From Vibrio tetraodonis (GTDB lineage: Bacteria > Pseudomonadota > Gammaproteobacteria > Enterobacterales > Vibrionaceae): 64,000 nt of DNA. The notes under the pieces are model-generated. The model made no database searches. It was not told the DNA's origin and worked only from the letters and a program-made list of their open reading frames with translations. Position numbers and translations under genes: made by a program. Below, one piece after another: positions 17,596 to 26,892 of the stretch (positions within the stretch are counted from its first letter, which is position 1; each line of letters starts with the position of its first letter). The stretch lies in contig NZ_QLYY01000010.1 in the NCBI RefSeq assembly GCF_003350295.1, positions 124,001-188,000 of the forward strand, given 5' to 3'.

Positions 17596-17894
17596 CTCTC
17601 CCTGCCGCCAGACTTACAGATATGCATGTATGCCCAATGCAAACACCGGCGGTTCCTCCTATCCCTCACGTTGGTGGACCAATTACTGGACCTGGAGCTC
17701 CGACTGTTCTAATAGGAAATATGCCAGCAGCTACACTTGGGGATATCGTTGTATGCGTGGGCCCGCCAGATTCAATCGTTAAGGGAAGTGCTACCGTATT
17801 AATTAATAGTAAGCCCGCAGCAAGAATGGGAGATACCACCGCACATGGTGGCTCAATTGTTCTCGGAATGCCGACAGTTCTTATCGGAGGTTAA
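17592..17894 (+). CDS. PAAR-domain spike tip protein
   Basis: This 100-aa protein consists of little more than one PAAR domain. It has the repeated patterns PAARLTDMHVC, GAPTVLIGNMPAATLGD, KGSATVLINSKPAARMGDTTAHGG and a terminal TVLIGG. PAAR proteins cap the VgrG trimer with a metal-stabilised cone. There is no N- or C-terminal extension, so it carries no fused toxin. It starts with ATGA overlap to the preceding gene and is the last gene before a 290-base gap. Confidence 0.93.
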   Translation: MTLPAARLTDMHVCPMQTPAVPPIPHVGGPITGPGAPTVLIGNMPAATLGDIVVCVGPPDSIVKGSATVLINSKPAARMGDTTAHGGSIVLGMPTVLIGG

Positions 17895-17931
17895 CTTTTT
17901 CTGCATTCTCTGTAATGAGAAAAAACCAGTT

Positions 17932-17953
17932 ATGAGCTATTAAAATAACTCAT
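17932..17953. repeat. AT-rich hairpin after the PAAR gene
   Basis: ATGAGCTATT and AATAACTCAT form a 10-bp stem with one G-T pair. It lies about 40 bases beyond the PAAR stop, in the otherwise featureless AT-rich gap before tssA. It is a possible weak terminator separating the spike cassette from the structural operon. Confidence 0.35.
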
Positions 17954-18184
17954 ATTAGAGTGTCATGAATATGTAACCTATTATTATTACTGAATAAATT
18001 AACGACATTAACAGGATGCAACATCAGTTTTTTAGAAACCGATCACCATTTTAATAAAATAATGAATTCAATGAAGTTTTTTGCGAAAAACCATCTAGAA
18101 TTTGATATGCAGGTTCTTACTTACAAATAACAAATAACTGAATAGATTATATTTTTCTTGTCAAAGGCTAAAGATGGACTGTAT

Positions 18185-19573
18185 ATGGTAGATGTTGATG
18201 CGTTATTGAAACCTATATCTGAAGAGCAACCATCAGGTAGCTATCTCAAGTTGGACAGAAGTGCTTACCGTACTCTGCGAAATCACTACAATACAGCGCA
18301 ATCATCATTTCGACAGTTAGTTGAAACACCTGACGCTTCAGGTGATGAAGCACTTATCGAAGCGAACGACACTAATTGGAATTTGGTGCGTACTACCACA
18401 TTTGATGCGTTAACATCCCAAACAAAAGATACCGAACTACTAGGTTGGTTTATTACCAGCCAACTATTTACTTCTTCCCCTTATACTAACCTCGCTGATG
18501 TAACAAAAGTTTTGGTAAAAATTATCGAAGAATTTTGGGAAACCCTTCACCCTCAGCCTCCTGCAGATAAACTAAAAAGTAATGACGAAGATGGACGTAA
18601 TAAAGAGCTAACAGAATTTAGGATCAAACCGCTTCTCCAACTCGTGGGTGAAACCCAAGATTCAACTGCGCTTTTCATGCCACTACAAATGACTGACCTT
18701 ATCGGACACGTTACATTTGGTGATTTTTTGAGGGCAGAGCGAAGCGGAACCCTATCAGAGCTAAAAGAGTCTGCCTATTCACTATACTCCAACGAAATGG
18801 AAACTGTCGTCAGTGATCTTGCTAGTGCCTATCAGAACTTCGACACAGCGGAAAAGCTCATCGCTCAGGCGTGCCAGAAAGTAAATGTTTCTCCGGTCAG
18901 CTTTAAGTATGCTAAAGCAAATCTCTCTGATCTTCTCAATGCAATACAATATCTTGTTGGTGATAGGTTCGCTCCTTGGCCACTAGACACTAATTTCAAA
19001 CTCATCAACTTTGAATCATTACAAGGTGCGACAAGTGTTGAACAAAGCTCTTCAAGCTCAGAACCTTCTGATGTAACTTCGAGCATGACGCAGACTCCCC
19101 TAGCAAATAATCAAAGTGCAGCAGTTGGACAAGGTCAACCTAATCAACCGGGCTCTGTCGTTCATGTTATTTCAAGTCGCGACCAAGCCTTTCACGAGCT
19201 ACGTAAAATTTCACGTTTTTTTCAAAAAACAGAGCCACACAGCCCTATTCCATTTTTACTTGAACGTGCAATTCGTTGGGGCCACATGAGCTTACCTGAA
19301 TTATTAAACGAGATGACAGGTGGTAACTCAGGAGCGATTACCCATATCAATCAAGTTTCTGGTATGGACAACTTAGAACCCACAAAGCTTAGCAGTATTC
19401 CCCCATCACTAAACAGAGCATTCACCCAACCGTCTGGGCTTGTAGAGACAGATGTAAACACACAACCACCGAAAGATTCAGACTCATCTGAGACTGTAGC
19501 ACACAGTAAAAGTCCCTCTCCAAATGACACAAGTACTCAGTCTGATAGTGGGATTAGTAATTTCGAGTGGTAA
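18185..19573 (+). CDS. tssA: T6SS protein TssA (ImpA N-terminal domain)
   Basis: TssA primes and caps the growing T6SS tail. The N-terminus (MVDVDALLKPISEEQPSG...) is the ImpA_N domain, and SRDQAFHELRKISRFFQ with PHSPIPFLLERAIRWG is the conserved C-terminal motif. About 70 final residues are a Ser/Thr/Pro-rich tail. I place the start at ATG 18185 (about 462 aa); an in-frame TTG at 18158 is possible. It opens the main structural operon. The 290 bases upstream are AT-rich and probably contain the promoter, but I cannot define it. Confidence 0.9.
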   Translation: MVDVDALLKPISEEQPSGSYLKLDRSAYRTLRNHYNTAQSSFRQLVETPDASGDEALIEANDTNWNLVRTTTFDALTSQTKDTELLGWFITSQLFTSSPYTNLADVTKVLVKIIEEFWETLHPQPPADKLKSNDEDGRNKELTEFRIKPLLQLVGETQDSTALFMPLQMTDLIGHVTFGDFLRAERSGTLSELKESAYSLYSNEMETVVSDLASAYQNFDTAEKLIAQACQKVNVSPVSFKYAKANLSDLLNAIQYLVGDRFAPWPLDTNFKLINFESLQGATSVEQSSSSSEPSDVTSSMTQTPLANNQSAAVGQGQPNQPGSVVHVISSRDQAFHELRKISRFFQKTEPHSPIPFLLERAIRWGHMSLPELLNEMTGGNSGAITHINQVSGMDNLEPTKLSSIPPSLNRAFTQPSGLVETDVNTQPPKDSDSSETVAHSKSPSPNDTSTQSDSGISNFEW

Positions 19574-19582
19574 CACACTATA

Positions 19583-19594
19583 TGCTAATTAGCA
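19583..19594. promoter_or_regulatory. 12-base palindrome before hcp
   Basis: TGCTAATTAGCA is a perfect palindrome immediately upstream of the AAGGAGA ribosome-binding site of hcp. It could be an operator or an RNA element affecting hcp translation; function is unproven. Confidence 0.3.
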
Positions 19595-19606
19595 AAGGAG
19601 AACACA

Positions 19607-20143
19607 ATGGCTTCTATTTTCATGAAGATTGATGGTAATACTGTCCCTAAGGGAGCGGCTACAATAGAAAAAATCGGTGGTAAAGACGGGTTCTTTGCTA
19701 TTGATAGTTTCTCTTGGAACGCGGTACGAGGCGTTGGTATTGATGTCGGTAATGCCAATAACGCTGACCAAGGAATGGTAGCTTTGGGAGAAGTTAACAT
19801 AACACGTTCATGTGATGGGGCAAGCCCATACATAACCTCATTTTTATACGCTCCTGGCCCTAAAGGCAATAAAGTAGAAATAGTCATGACCAAACCAAAC
19901 CGTGAAGGGAATGGCGCGGATCCTTATCTTATATTGACTCTCGAGGCTGCACGGATATCAAGTTACAACCTAGCTGGCAGTGACGGTAGTCTACCCAATG
20001 AGTCTTTCTCCTTGACCTACACCATAATTAACATGGTTTACTACGTAGAGGACGAAGGAGGAAAAATAGAGAAAGGTCCAGAGGTAGGCTTCGATACAAC
20101 TAAAGCTGAAGTAACCTCAACAGCAAAGGCAAAATCCGCATAA
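19607..20143 (+). CDS. hcp: T6SS tube protein Hcp (TssD)
   Basis: Hcp hexamers stack into the inner tube that is expelled with the spike. The 178-aa protein begins with MASIFMKIDG, and contains IDSFSWNAVRGVGIDVG and a late SFSLTYTIINMVYYVED, as in Hcp1-type proteins. It is preceded by AAGGAGA. The gene sits between tssA and tssB, with 137 bases before tssB. Confidence 0.93.
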   Translation: MASIFMKIDGNTVPKGAATIEKIGGKDGFFAIDSFSWNAVRGVGIDVGNANNADQGMVALGEVNITRSCDGASPYITSFLYAPGPKGNKVEIVMTKPNREGNGADPYLILTLEAARISSYNLAGSDGSLPNESFSLTYTIINMVYYVEDEGGKIEKGPEVGFDTTKAEVTSTAKAKSA

Positions 20144-20280
20144 TATTGTAGATGGAACATTTTCAAGACAACCTACATTAAAGAAAAATAGAAATATGGA
20201 CAAGAGCTAATGGGTTGATTTCGATAGGGTTGTAACCAGAGTCACCTCATAAGCAAGCCAATTAAGTAAGGAGGCCTACT

Positions 20281-20784
20281 GTGGCACTGAATTCCCAGCA
20301 CAAACGTGTAAGTAAAAACCGAGTGAGTATTACTTACGATGTGGAAACTAATGGCGCCGTAGAAACCAAAGAACTCCCATTTGTGGTTGGGGTAATTGGT
20401 GACTACTCAGGCCATAAGCAGGATAAAGAAGACGTTGAAGACCGGACTTTTTACAATGTTGATAAAGATAATTTCGATACTGTTATGAAACGTGTGGGAC
20501 CAGAATTGTCCTTAAAAGTCGACAACGTCCTTGCTGATGATGATAGTCAGTTCGAAGCTGCACTCAAATTTAACTCCATGAAAGACTTTGAACCTGAAGC
20601 GATTGTAGAGCAGGTAGAGCCTCTTAAAAAGCTAGTTGAAACCCGCAACCAACTAAAAGTTCTTCTTTCCAAAGCAGATCGCTCGCGGGATTTAGAGAAG
20701 CTGCTTAAAGAAGTCCTACAGAGTGCAGATACGATCAACGCGTTATCTGAAGAACTGGGTGTAAGTAAAGAAGGAGGCGAATAA
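20281..20784 (+). CDS. tssB: T6SS sheath small subunit TssB (VipA)
   Basis: TssB pairs with TssC to build the contractile sheath. The 167-aa protein has the expected N-terminus (VSITYDVETNGAVETKELPFVVGVIGDYSG), the ETRNQLKVLLSKADRSRDLEKLL helix and a short acidic C-terminus. The start is GTG 20281, supported by a strong AAGGAGG site. Its stop overlaps the tssC start by one base. Confidence 0.96.
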   Translation: MALNSQHKRVSKNRVSITYDVETNGAVETKELPFVVGVIGDYSGHKQDKEDVEDRTFYNVDKDNFDTVMKRVGPELSLKVDNVLADDDSQFEAALKFNSMKDFEPEAIVEQVEPLKKLVETRNQLKVLLSKADRSRDLEKLLKEVLQSADTINALSEELGVSKEGGE

Positions 20785-22262
20785 TGAGTACAGAAGCTGA
20801 AAATCAACCGCAAGCGGAAGCGGCAGAAGGCTCACTGAGTTTTCTTGACCGAGCGATAGAAGCAACAACTCAAACCCCCGCCGACACAACTAAGGAGCTA
20901 TTTTCAGTTCTTGCTGAACAAGCGCTTTCTGGGACAGTAACATGGGATAAGAATGTTACTAAGACTATTGAAAATGCGATTTTAGAAATTGATAAGAAGC
21001 TCTCCAAGCAATTATCTGAGGTAATGCAGCAGGAGGACTTTCAAAAGCTCGAAGGTTCTTGGCGGGGCATACAGAAACTGGTAAAAGAAAGTGAGCTCGG
21101 TCGAGACTTAAAGATAAAAATGGTTGATTTCACTCAGGAAGAGCTGCTCGACCAATTTGAAGATGCGCCTGCAATCGATCGCAGCCCACTGTTTAACGCT
21201 GTTTATCAAGGAGAGTTTGGTACTGCTGGTGGTGAGCCTTATGGAACTTTCATTGGTGATTACGAATTCAGTGCTAAAGATGAGGATGTGGCTCTCCTTC
21301 GCTATATGGGTGAAGTAGCGGCTGCCTGTCATGCTCCATTTGTTGCTGCAGCCAATGCACAAATGTTCGAATTTAATGACTTCACCACATTTGATGAGGG
21401 CAAACCCGTTGCAGCAGGTTTTGACTCCCCTGCTTATGCGGCATGGAATGCATTTCGTGAAAGTGACGACGCAAGATATGTAACCCTTACTTTGCCCCGA
21501 ACCTTGGCACGCTTACCTTATGGTAATAAAGGCCTTGGCACAGAATTGTTCGACTATGAAGAGCTTGCTACTGATATGGATGGTAATCCAAATCCATCAA
21601 GCAACGACCAATTGGTCTGGTCCAACGCTGCCTATGACCTCGGTTTAAAGATGACTCAAGCCTATACAGCATCAGGCTGGTGCACATCAATACGAGGCTT
21701 GGACAATGGAGGAAAAGTCGAGAACCTTCCTAACCTAACCTACAAAACTGACGCAGGAGATCTTGTCCAACAATGTCCCACAGAGGTAAATCTTACTGAT
21801 GAAAGAGAAAAAGAACTTAGCGATTTAGGTTTCTTGCCTCTCGTTCATTACAAGAACTCGAATTACGGTGTATTTATTGGTGGTCAGACAGCTCAAAAGC
21901 CAAAAACGTACACTGATCCAGATGCAACAGCAAACGCAGCAATTTCCGCGCGTCTTCCCTACATTATGGCCAGTAGCCGTATCGCTCATTACCTAAAAGT
22001 AATGGGACGCGACAAGCTCGGCTCAAATTTGGAGGCTTCGGACATTCAACGAGAACTTCAGCTTTGGATCGATCAGTACACCAATGCTGGCGCGATTGGT
22101 AACGAGCAACGTGCAAAAACACCACTGTGTGAATCAAGAATAGAGGTAGTTGAGCAGCCTGGACGCCCAGGTTCTTATTCTGCGGTGGCTCACCTTAGAC
22201 CTTGGTTACAACTTGAAGAGCTAACTACCTCAGTTCGTATGGTTGCCAAAATACCAGGCTAA
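20784..22262 (+). CDS. tssC: T6SS sheath large subunit TssC (VipB)
   Basis: This is a canonical 492-aa TssC. It has an N-terminal TssB-contacting region, QKLEGSWRGIQKLV at about residues 89-102, GGEPYGTFIGDYEF, ASSRIAHYLKVMGRDKLGS near 395-413, and the C-terminal domain ending LRPWLQLEELTTSVRMVAKIPG. It overlaps tssB by one base. A GC-rich hairpin follows before the second tssC-like gene. Confidence 0.96.
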   Translation: MSTEAENQPQAEAAEGSLSFLDRAIEATTQTPADTTKELFSVLAEQALSGTVTWDKNVTKTIENAILEIDKKLSKQLSEVMQQEDFQKLEGSWRGIQKLVKESELGRDLKIKMVDFTQEELLDQFEDAPAIDRSPLFNAVYQGEFGTAGGEPYGTFIGDYEFSAKDEDVALLRYMGEVAAACHAPFVAAANAQMFEFNDFTTFDEGKPVAAGFDSPAYAAWNAFRESDDARYVTLTLPRTLARLPYGNKGLGTELFDYEELATDMDGNPNPSSNDQLVWSNAAYDLGLKMTQAYTASGWCTSIRGLDNGGKVENLPNLTYKTDAGDLVQQCPTEVNLTDEREKELSDLGFLPLVHYKNSNYGVFIGGQTAQKPKTYTDPDATANAAISARLPYIMASSRIAHYLKVMGRDKLGSNLEASDIQRELQLWIDQYTNAGAIGNEQRAKTPLCESRIEVVEQPGRPGSYSAVAHLRPWLQLEELTTSVRMVAKIPG

Positions 22263-22271
22263 TCGAATTAC

Positions 22272-22296
22272 AGGCCGGTTAACCCCGGCCTTGTTT
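22272..22296 (+). terminator. Hairpin between tssC and the tssC paralogue (attenuator-like)
   Basis: AGGCCGG (22272-22278) pairs with CCGGCCT (22285-22291), followed by TTGTTTAT. It resembles a leaky terminator that would lower expression downstream relative to the abundant sheath and tube proteins. Confidence 0.6.
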
Positions 22297-22322
22297 ATAT
22301 GTTTGTATGACTCAGGAATAAT

Positions 22323-23717
22323 ATGCAACTGAACTTAAATCTTGATTGGCAAAAAAAATTTTTGGAGATAGACAATACAGACAGCGACTTTCTCAGAAAG
22401 GCGCTGTCTGTATTGTTTGAACTTCAACCAAGTGCCCTAGATAACAAGTTTTCTCTCATCGATTTCATCGCCAAGATGATTTCTCAACTAGACAGGAAGC
22501 TCTCGCGCCAGATGGATAAGATAGTTCATCATGACGAATTTAAAAGCTTACATGGCAGTTGGTTGGGGATACACGGGCTTGTGAGCTTGCCCATCAATAA
22601 TCAAAGGGTGAAAGTCAAAGTCCTAGATATGCATTGGCATGAAGTCTCTTCTGATGTCAATCAAGCATACAATATCAAAGCATCAAATTTGTTTAATAAA
22701 ATAGGTAACAAGGAGCTTAACACTCTAGGAGGCCAGCCTTTTGGTTGCATATTGTTTACCCACCCTGTGTCAGTTGATATGGATTTCGACGCTGACTATG
22801 ACGACCTATTTACTGTTGAACTACTAAGTAAACTTGGTGAATCCACATTATGCCCAATGATTTTTTCCCCTAATAAAAATTTTTTTGTAGAGTCTGGAGC
22901 AGACTGGCTTTCTGATATTGACAGAATAGAAAAAATCTTGTCAGGACCAGATTTTCATGCGTGGCAATCACTTCGTAGCAAGCAAAGTTGCCGTTTTATA
23001 GGTTTCGCAATGCCTTTGATACGCATGAGACATCAATACAAAAACATGAAGGTAGGTTTCATATATAATGAGCTCGGTAGTGGATTATGGGGGAATTCTG
23101 GCTTTGCCCTAGTATCAACAATAATGCGCGAATACCATAGGGTAAACTGGTTTGGTTTTCTAAAATCTCGCTGGAATGATAAATCTCAGGGAGCCGTCAT
23201 TAATATCGACCAGCACGAGTGTTTATTTATCAGAGAACCGCAAACCAATGTAGTTTTATTTGGCAAAATCTCAACATTTTACGCCCAACACGGATTTATC
23301 CCTATCACAAAAAGTCCATTGACAGACAAATATTTTTTCAACGGTAATAATTCCATCTGGCAAAGTGGAACATCAGATAATGATAAAGTGCTAACACAAA
23401 TCCAAACCAGCTTAATGTCTTGCCGCATCGCACACTACCTAAAAGTACAGGTACGAGAAATGCTGGGAAGCTTCAATACCGCTTCCGAATGTGAACGTTT
23501 TCTAACACAGTGGATTGAAAAATTCTCTAGCAATGTTAATTATGCAAATGAAGAAACACTAGCCAAGTACCCCCTTAGTTTCGCGAAAATATCGGTATCC
23601 GAGTCGGAGACTCAAGCGGGAAACTTTATTTGCACACTTAGGATTGTACCTCAATATCAATATGACCACTTCACTGGTGAAGTAGTATTGACCACAGAGC
23701 TTGATGAGGTTGGCTAA
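22323..23717 (+). CDS. Second TssC-like sheath protein
   Basis: This 464-aa protein is clearly a divergent paralogue of TssC. It shares LHGSWLGIHGLV (cf. LEGSWRGIQKLV), TLGGQPFGCILF, SCRIAHYLKVQVREMLGS and a C-terminal LRIVPQYQYDHF. It lacks the first few dozen residues of TssC and has no TssB partner of its own. Comparable duplicates occur in other clusters (the ImpC/ImpD pair of Rhizobium). It overlaps tssE by one base. Its role, whether a minor sheath or baseplate-end component or an assembly regulator, is not established. Confidence 0.85.
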   Translation: MQLNLNLDWQKKFLEIDNTDSDFLRKALSVLFELQPSALDNKFSLIDFIAKMISQLDRKLSRQMDKIVHHDEFKSLHGSWLGIHGLVSLPINNQRVKVKVLDMHWHEVSSDVNQAYNIKASNLFNKIGNKELNTLGGQPFGCILFTHPVSVDMDFDADYDDLFTVELLSKLGESTLCPMIFSPNKNFFVESGADWLSDIDRIEKILSGPDFHAWQSLRSKQSCRFIGFAMPLIRMRHQYKNMKVGFIYNELGSGLWGNSGFALVSTIMREYHRVNWFGFLKSRWNDKSQGAVINIDQHECLFIREPQTNVVLFGKISTFYAQHGFIPITKSPLTDKYFFNGNNSIWQSGTSDNDKVLTQIQTSLMSCRIAHYLKVQVREMLGSFNTASECERFLTQWIEKFSSNVNYANEETLAKYPLSFAKISVSESETQAGNFICTLRIVPQYQYDHFTGEVVLTTELDEVG

Positions 23718-24139
23718 TGGGATTTTGGAAAGCATTTATTGATTCAAAAGGTTCAACTCAAACCGAAGAAGTCGAAGACATAAAGTATCACCTAACCAAG
23801 CTACTTGAGTCAGAATCTTCTTTACTGAGCATCGACGATCGGTTTATTGAACTTCATCGCTCCAACCTCAGGTTTGGGATTGAAGATGTTCAGCTGTTAA
23901 GTGCCAGTTTAGATCAAGCTCAACTAGCTATTCGCCTAGAAAGCTACATTCGCCATTTTGAACCACGTTTGTCTCAAGTCATAGTGGAGCTGCTAGAGCG
24001 CAACGAAAGTGAAAACGCTCTGGTGTTTAATATTATTGCTAGAGCCAATACATCGAGAGGAGAGCAAGAACTTATCTTTGACTCAAAAATATCTCTCAAC
24101 GATCTTACAACAATTATGACGGAGGATAGCTATGACTGA
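23717..24139 (+). CDS. tssE: T6SS baseplate protein TssE
   Basis: TssE is the gp25-like baseplate wedge protein that nucleates sheath polymerisation. The 140-aa sequence has LRFGIEDVQLLSA at about residues 51-63 and IRHFEPRLSQVIVEL at about 81-95. The latter is the family's EPRL motif that contacts the sheath. It overlaps both neighbours (1 bp with the tssC paralogue, 8 bp with tssF), which indicates translational coupling. Confidence 0.92.
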   Translation: MGFWKAFIDSKGSTQTEEVEDIKYHLTKLLESESSLLSIDDRFIELHRSNLRFGIEDVQLLSASLDQAQLAIRLESYIRHFEPRLSQVIVELLERNESENALVFNIIARANTSRGEQELIFDSKISLNDLTTIMTEDSYD

Positions 24140-25883
24140 TCCTTTAATGCGTTACTTTGAACAAGAGCTAACATTTGTAAGACGTGCACTCGGACAGTTT
24201 GGACACCAACATTCAGAATATGCTGACCGCCTCAATATTCACCAAGGTAAAATTGAAGACCCGAGCCTTGCCAGGCTTCTTGATGGAGTTTCACTATTAA
24301 ACGCGACGGTAGAGAAACAATTATCTGAGCAGTTACCGCAAGTTGTCGAAGGGCTGCTAAATGTCATTTATCCTAGCTACACCCAAACCATACCGAGTGT
24401 TGCTTACATGCATTTGTCTGCCCAAGGAGATACTCCAGAGTCAACCACCATTCCAAAAGGGTCACATTTTACTTCAGATGCTAAAGGTCGAACCTGTCAA
24501 TTTACGACCGTTGATAAACTGGTAACAGCTCCATTTCAACTAATAGATACCGCAGCATCAAGCGCCCCGTTTAAATTTAACCGCCCCGTCAGCACAGAGC
24601 AATCGACAGCCGTCATTCAGCTTTCACTCTCAACAGGCGATCCTAGTATTCAATTCTCCCAACTTAATCATCAGGATCTAGATCTGTTTGTACAAGGTTT
24701 TGAAAATAATGCCGACTCAATTGTTGAGCTTCTGTTGGGACAAACGAAAGCTGTATCAGTTTCTGATGTGAGCTGTAATAAACATATCGTAATGCCAGCA
24801 GAAAAACTTAAAAATAGAATTAGCGACTTAAATTTTTTGTTTCTGCCCCAAAAAGGCAATCAGTTTTCAGGCTTTCAGCTAATCAGTGAGTTTTTCTTTT
24901 TCAAAGAAAAGCGCCAATTTTTCCGCCTAAAAGATTTTGGATCAGCCGCTAAAGAATTCGATAGTTCAGAGGTCAAACTGAACCTGTTTATGCATGCAAT
25001 TCCCGCTGAGTTCATGCGCCTGTTCGACAACCATGTATTTAAACTTGATGTAATACCTGCGGTAAATTTGTTTGAGCAAACTGGAGAACCTACCAGTTAT
25101 GATCAAAGGTCTCTGACTATACCTGTCAACGCTGATGCACACAGTGATAGCGATATAGAAGTTGTTGAGGTAAAAGAGGTATTTGAAATCACTCCCCAAG
25201 GAGAAAAGCCATTAATACCTTTGTTTCGTGATAGTTATCAATCTGACGTCAATGCTGATTACTGGCAAAGCTCTAGAGATTTATCTGGGCAATTTAGACT
25301 AGCAATTAGTCTCAAACCAACACATGAACTGGAATTTAGCAAATTGTATGGTACCTACCTACTTTGTACTAATGGTAAACAAGCCTGTGGAATCGACGGG
25401 GAAATGGAATGCTCAGAAAACATTGATATACCGGGCACGTTCAGCGCCATATATCCCCCCACCGCTCCCATTGAGCGTGAGCAAAATTTGAATCTCCACT
25501 GGCAATTTGTTGGTCTACTAAATGGTAACTTTTCGTCACTACTGCATGCAGATAATCCTACCGAAACACTCAAACAAATGCTTCAGCTATGCAGCAGAGA
25601 ACAACTTTCTGCTGAGGAAATACAGGCAATACATAGTGTATCTGTTAAATCGCAAGTATCAGCCATACGAATCATGGGCAAGAACGTATTTTCACCTGGT
25701 AGCGAGATAGAACTGACACTTGATACTCAAAACAGCTTTCTTGCTTTTTGTGATGTGCTTAATCGATTTTTCCAGCAATTTTGTAGTTTCGACAGATATA
25801 TACAAGTATCGGTCAGGATCTACGGCAGAGATGGTGTCGTAAAGCAATATCCTAAAATACATGGGAGCCAGTTAGCCATGTAG
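24132..25883 (+). CDS. tssF: T6SS baseplate protein TssF
   Basis: TssF is a wedge component that forms a complex with TssG and TssK. The 583-aa protein starts MTDPLMRYFEQELTFVRR and shows DRLNIHQGKIEDPSLARLLDGVSLLNATV and a C-terminal LNRFFQQFCSFDRY. All of these are typical, and the length is normal. Confidence 0.95.
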   Translation: MTDPLMRYFEQELTFVRRALGQFGHQHSEYADRLNIHQGKIEDPSLARLLDGVSLLNATVEKQLSEQLPQVVEGLLNVIYPSYTQTIPSVAYMHLSAQGDTPESTTIPKGSHFTSDAKGRTCQFTTVDKLVTAPFQLIDTAASSAPFKFNRPVSTEQSTAVIQLSLSTGDPSIQFSQLNHQDLDLFVQGFENNADSIVELLLGQTKAVSVSDVSCNKHIVMPAEKLKNRISDLNFLFLPQKGNQFSGFQLISEFFFFKEKRQFFRLKDFGSAAKEFDSSEVKLNLFMHAIPAEFMRLFDNHVFKLDVIPAVNLFEQTGEPTSYDQRSLTIPVNADAHSDSDIEVVEVKEVFEITPQGEKPLIPLFRDSYQSDVNADYWQSSRDLSGQFRLAISLKPTHELEFSKLYGTYLLCTNGKQACGIDGEMECSENIDIPGTFSAIYPPTAPIEREQNLNLHWQFVGLLNGNFSSLLHADNPTETLKQMLQLCSREQLSAEEIQAIHSVSVKSQVSAIRIMGKNVFSPGSEIELTLDTQNSFLAFCDVLNRFFQQFCSFDRYIQVSVRIYGRDGVVKQYPKIHGSQLAM

Positions 25884-25901
25884 CGGCTAACTGGGAAATT
25901 A

Positions 25902-26831
25902 ATGTCATTGATAAACGATCTTAGGCAACACCCACAACAATACGACTTTGCTCAAGCGATGAGGTTACTGACGCACTGGACAAACCAAAATCCAAACAGA
26001 ATAACGCTTGAATTGAAAGCAGAAGCGATGCCAACCGGCGACGCCAGTGAAATCCAGTATTTTTCTTTAAAGAATAATCGGCTTAAGTTGCGTCTCGCGA
26101 AGCAAGCTTTGTCTGGCGTAAAAGGGGTAATTCCAAACTACATATATGAAGAACTGTTATCTTCTTTACACCGCGATGAACATGCCTTAAAGGATTTCCT
26201 TGATGTATTTAACCAAAGGTATTTTGAATTAGTCAGTCACTTAGAAACTGGAGCCTGGTTGGTTATTCAAAATGAGATTCAACCGGAGAAAACTGCTTTA
26301 CTGAACAATCTAGCGGCATTAGACCGAAAGCATTCTAAGTATTTCCAATACTCCATGTTACTCAATCAAGGGCAAAGGAACCTACAGACGCTATCACAAA
26401 TACTCAACGATTATTTTCCCTTTAGAATGAAGGTTTCGACAAAAATAAACGAAAGACGCCAGCTGCCTGGAGACTCACTAACCCGATTGGGGAAGCATAT
26501 AAATTACAACAGCAGAGTGGGCCATGGTTTTTTGCTAGGAAACACGTGCTTGACTCATTTCAGCCATCTTTTGGTTTATATCACGCCTAAGACTGAAAAC
26601 GAACTCATCACTATACAGTCGGATCCCCTACTCGCAAAAAACATGAAAGAGTTAATTCAGCATTATCTTGGCGATAATACCCCAATCTCGGTTTATCTGA
26701 ATGTGAAAAGAGAATATTTAAATCGCCCCAGACTTTCGAGTAATAGATACAACGCGGCAAAATTAGGCGAAGTAGACTGCCTTGCGCCAGAGCGAAAACC
26801 TCAACACATAGTAAGTATCCTTCTGAAGTGA
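25902..26831 (+). CDS. tssG: T6SS baseplate protein TssG
   Basis: TssG is a 309-aa wedge partner of TssF. Recognisable stretches are the N-terminal QHPQQYDFAQAMRLL, LRLAKQALSGVKGVIPNYIYE, the RLGKHINYNSRVGHGFL region and the late PISVYLNVKREYL. It lies 18 bp after tssF. Confidence 0.92.
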   Translation: MSLINDLRQHPQQYDFAQAMRLLTHWTNQNPNRITLELKAEAMPTGDASEIQYFSLKNNRLKLRLAKQALSGVKGVIPNYIYEELLSSLHRDEHALKDFLDVFNQRYFELVSHLETGAWLVIQNEIQPEKTALLNNLAALDRKHSKYFQYSMLLNQGQRNLQTLSQILNDYFPFRMKVSTKINERRQLPGDSLTRLGKHINYNSRVGHGFLLGNTCLTHFSHLLVYITPKTENELITIQSDPLLAKNMKELIQHYLGDNTPISVYLNVKREYLNRPRLSSNRYNAAKLGEVDCLAPERKPQHIVSILLK

Positions 26832-26892
26832 ACGACTTCAGATTAAATAATGAGCTAGGTAATCACAGCCTTTGAGATGAAAGGAAAACGGT

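Noticed and set aside
20518-20527. A GTCGACAAC match resembling half of the PrpR operator
   Set aside because: It is inside tssB coding sequence, without the full palindrome or a nearby promoter.
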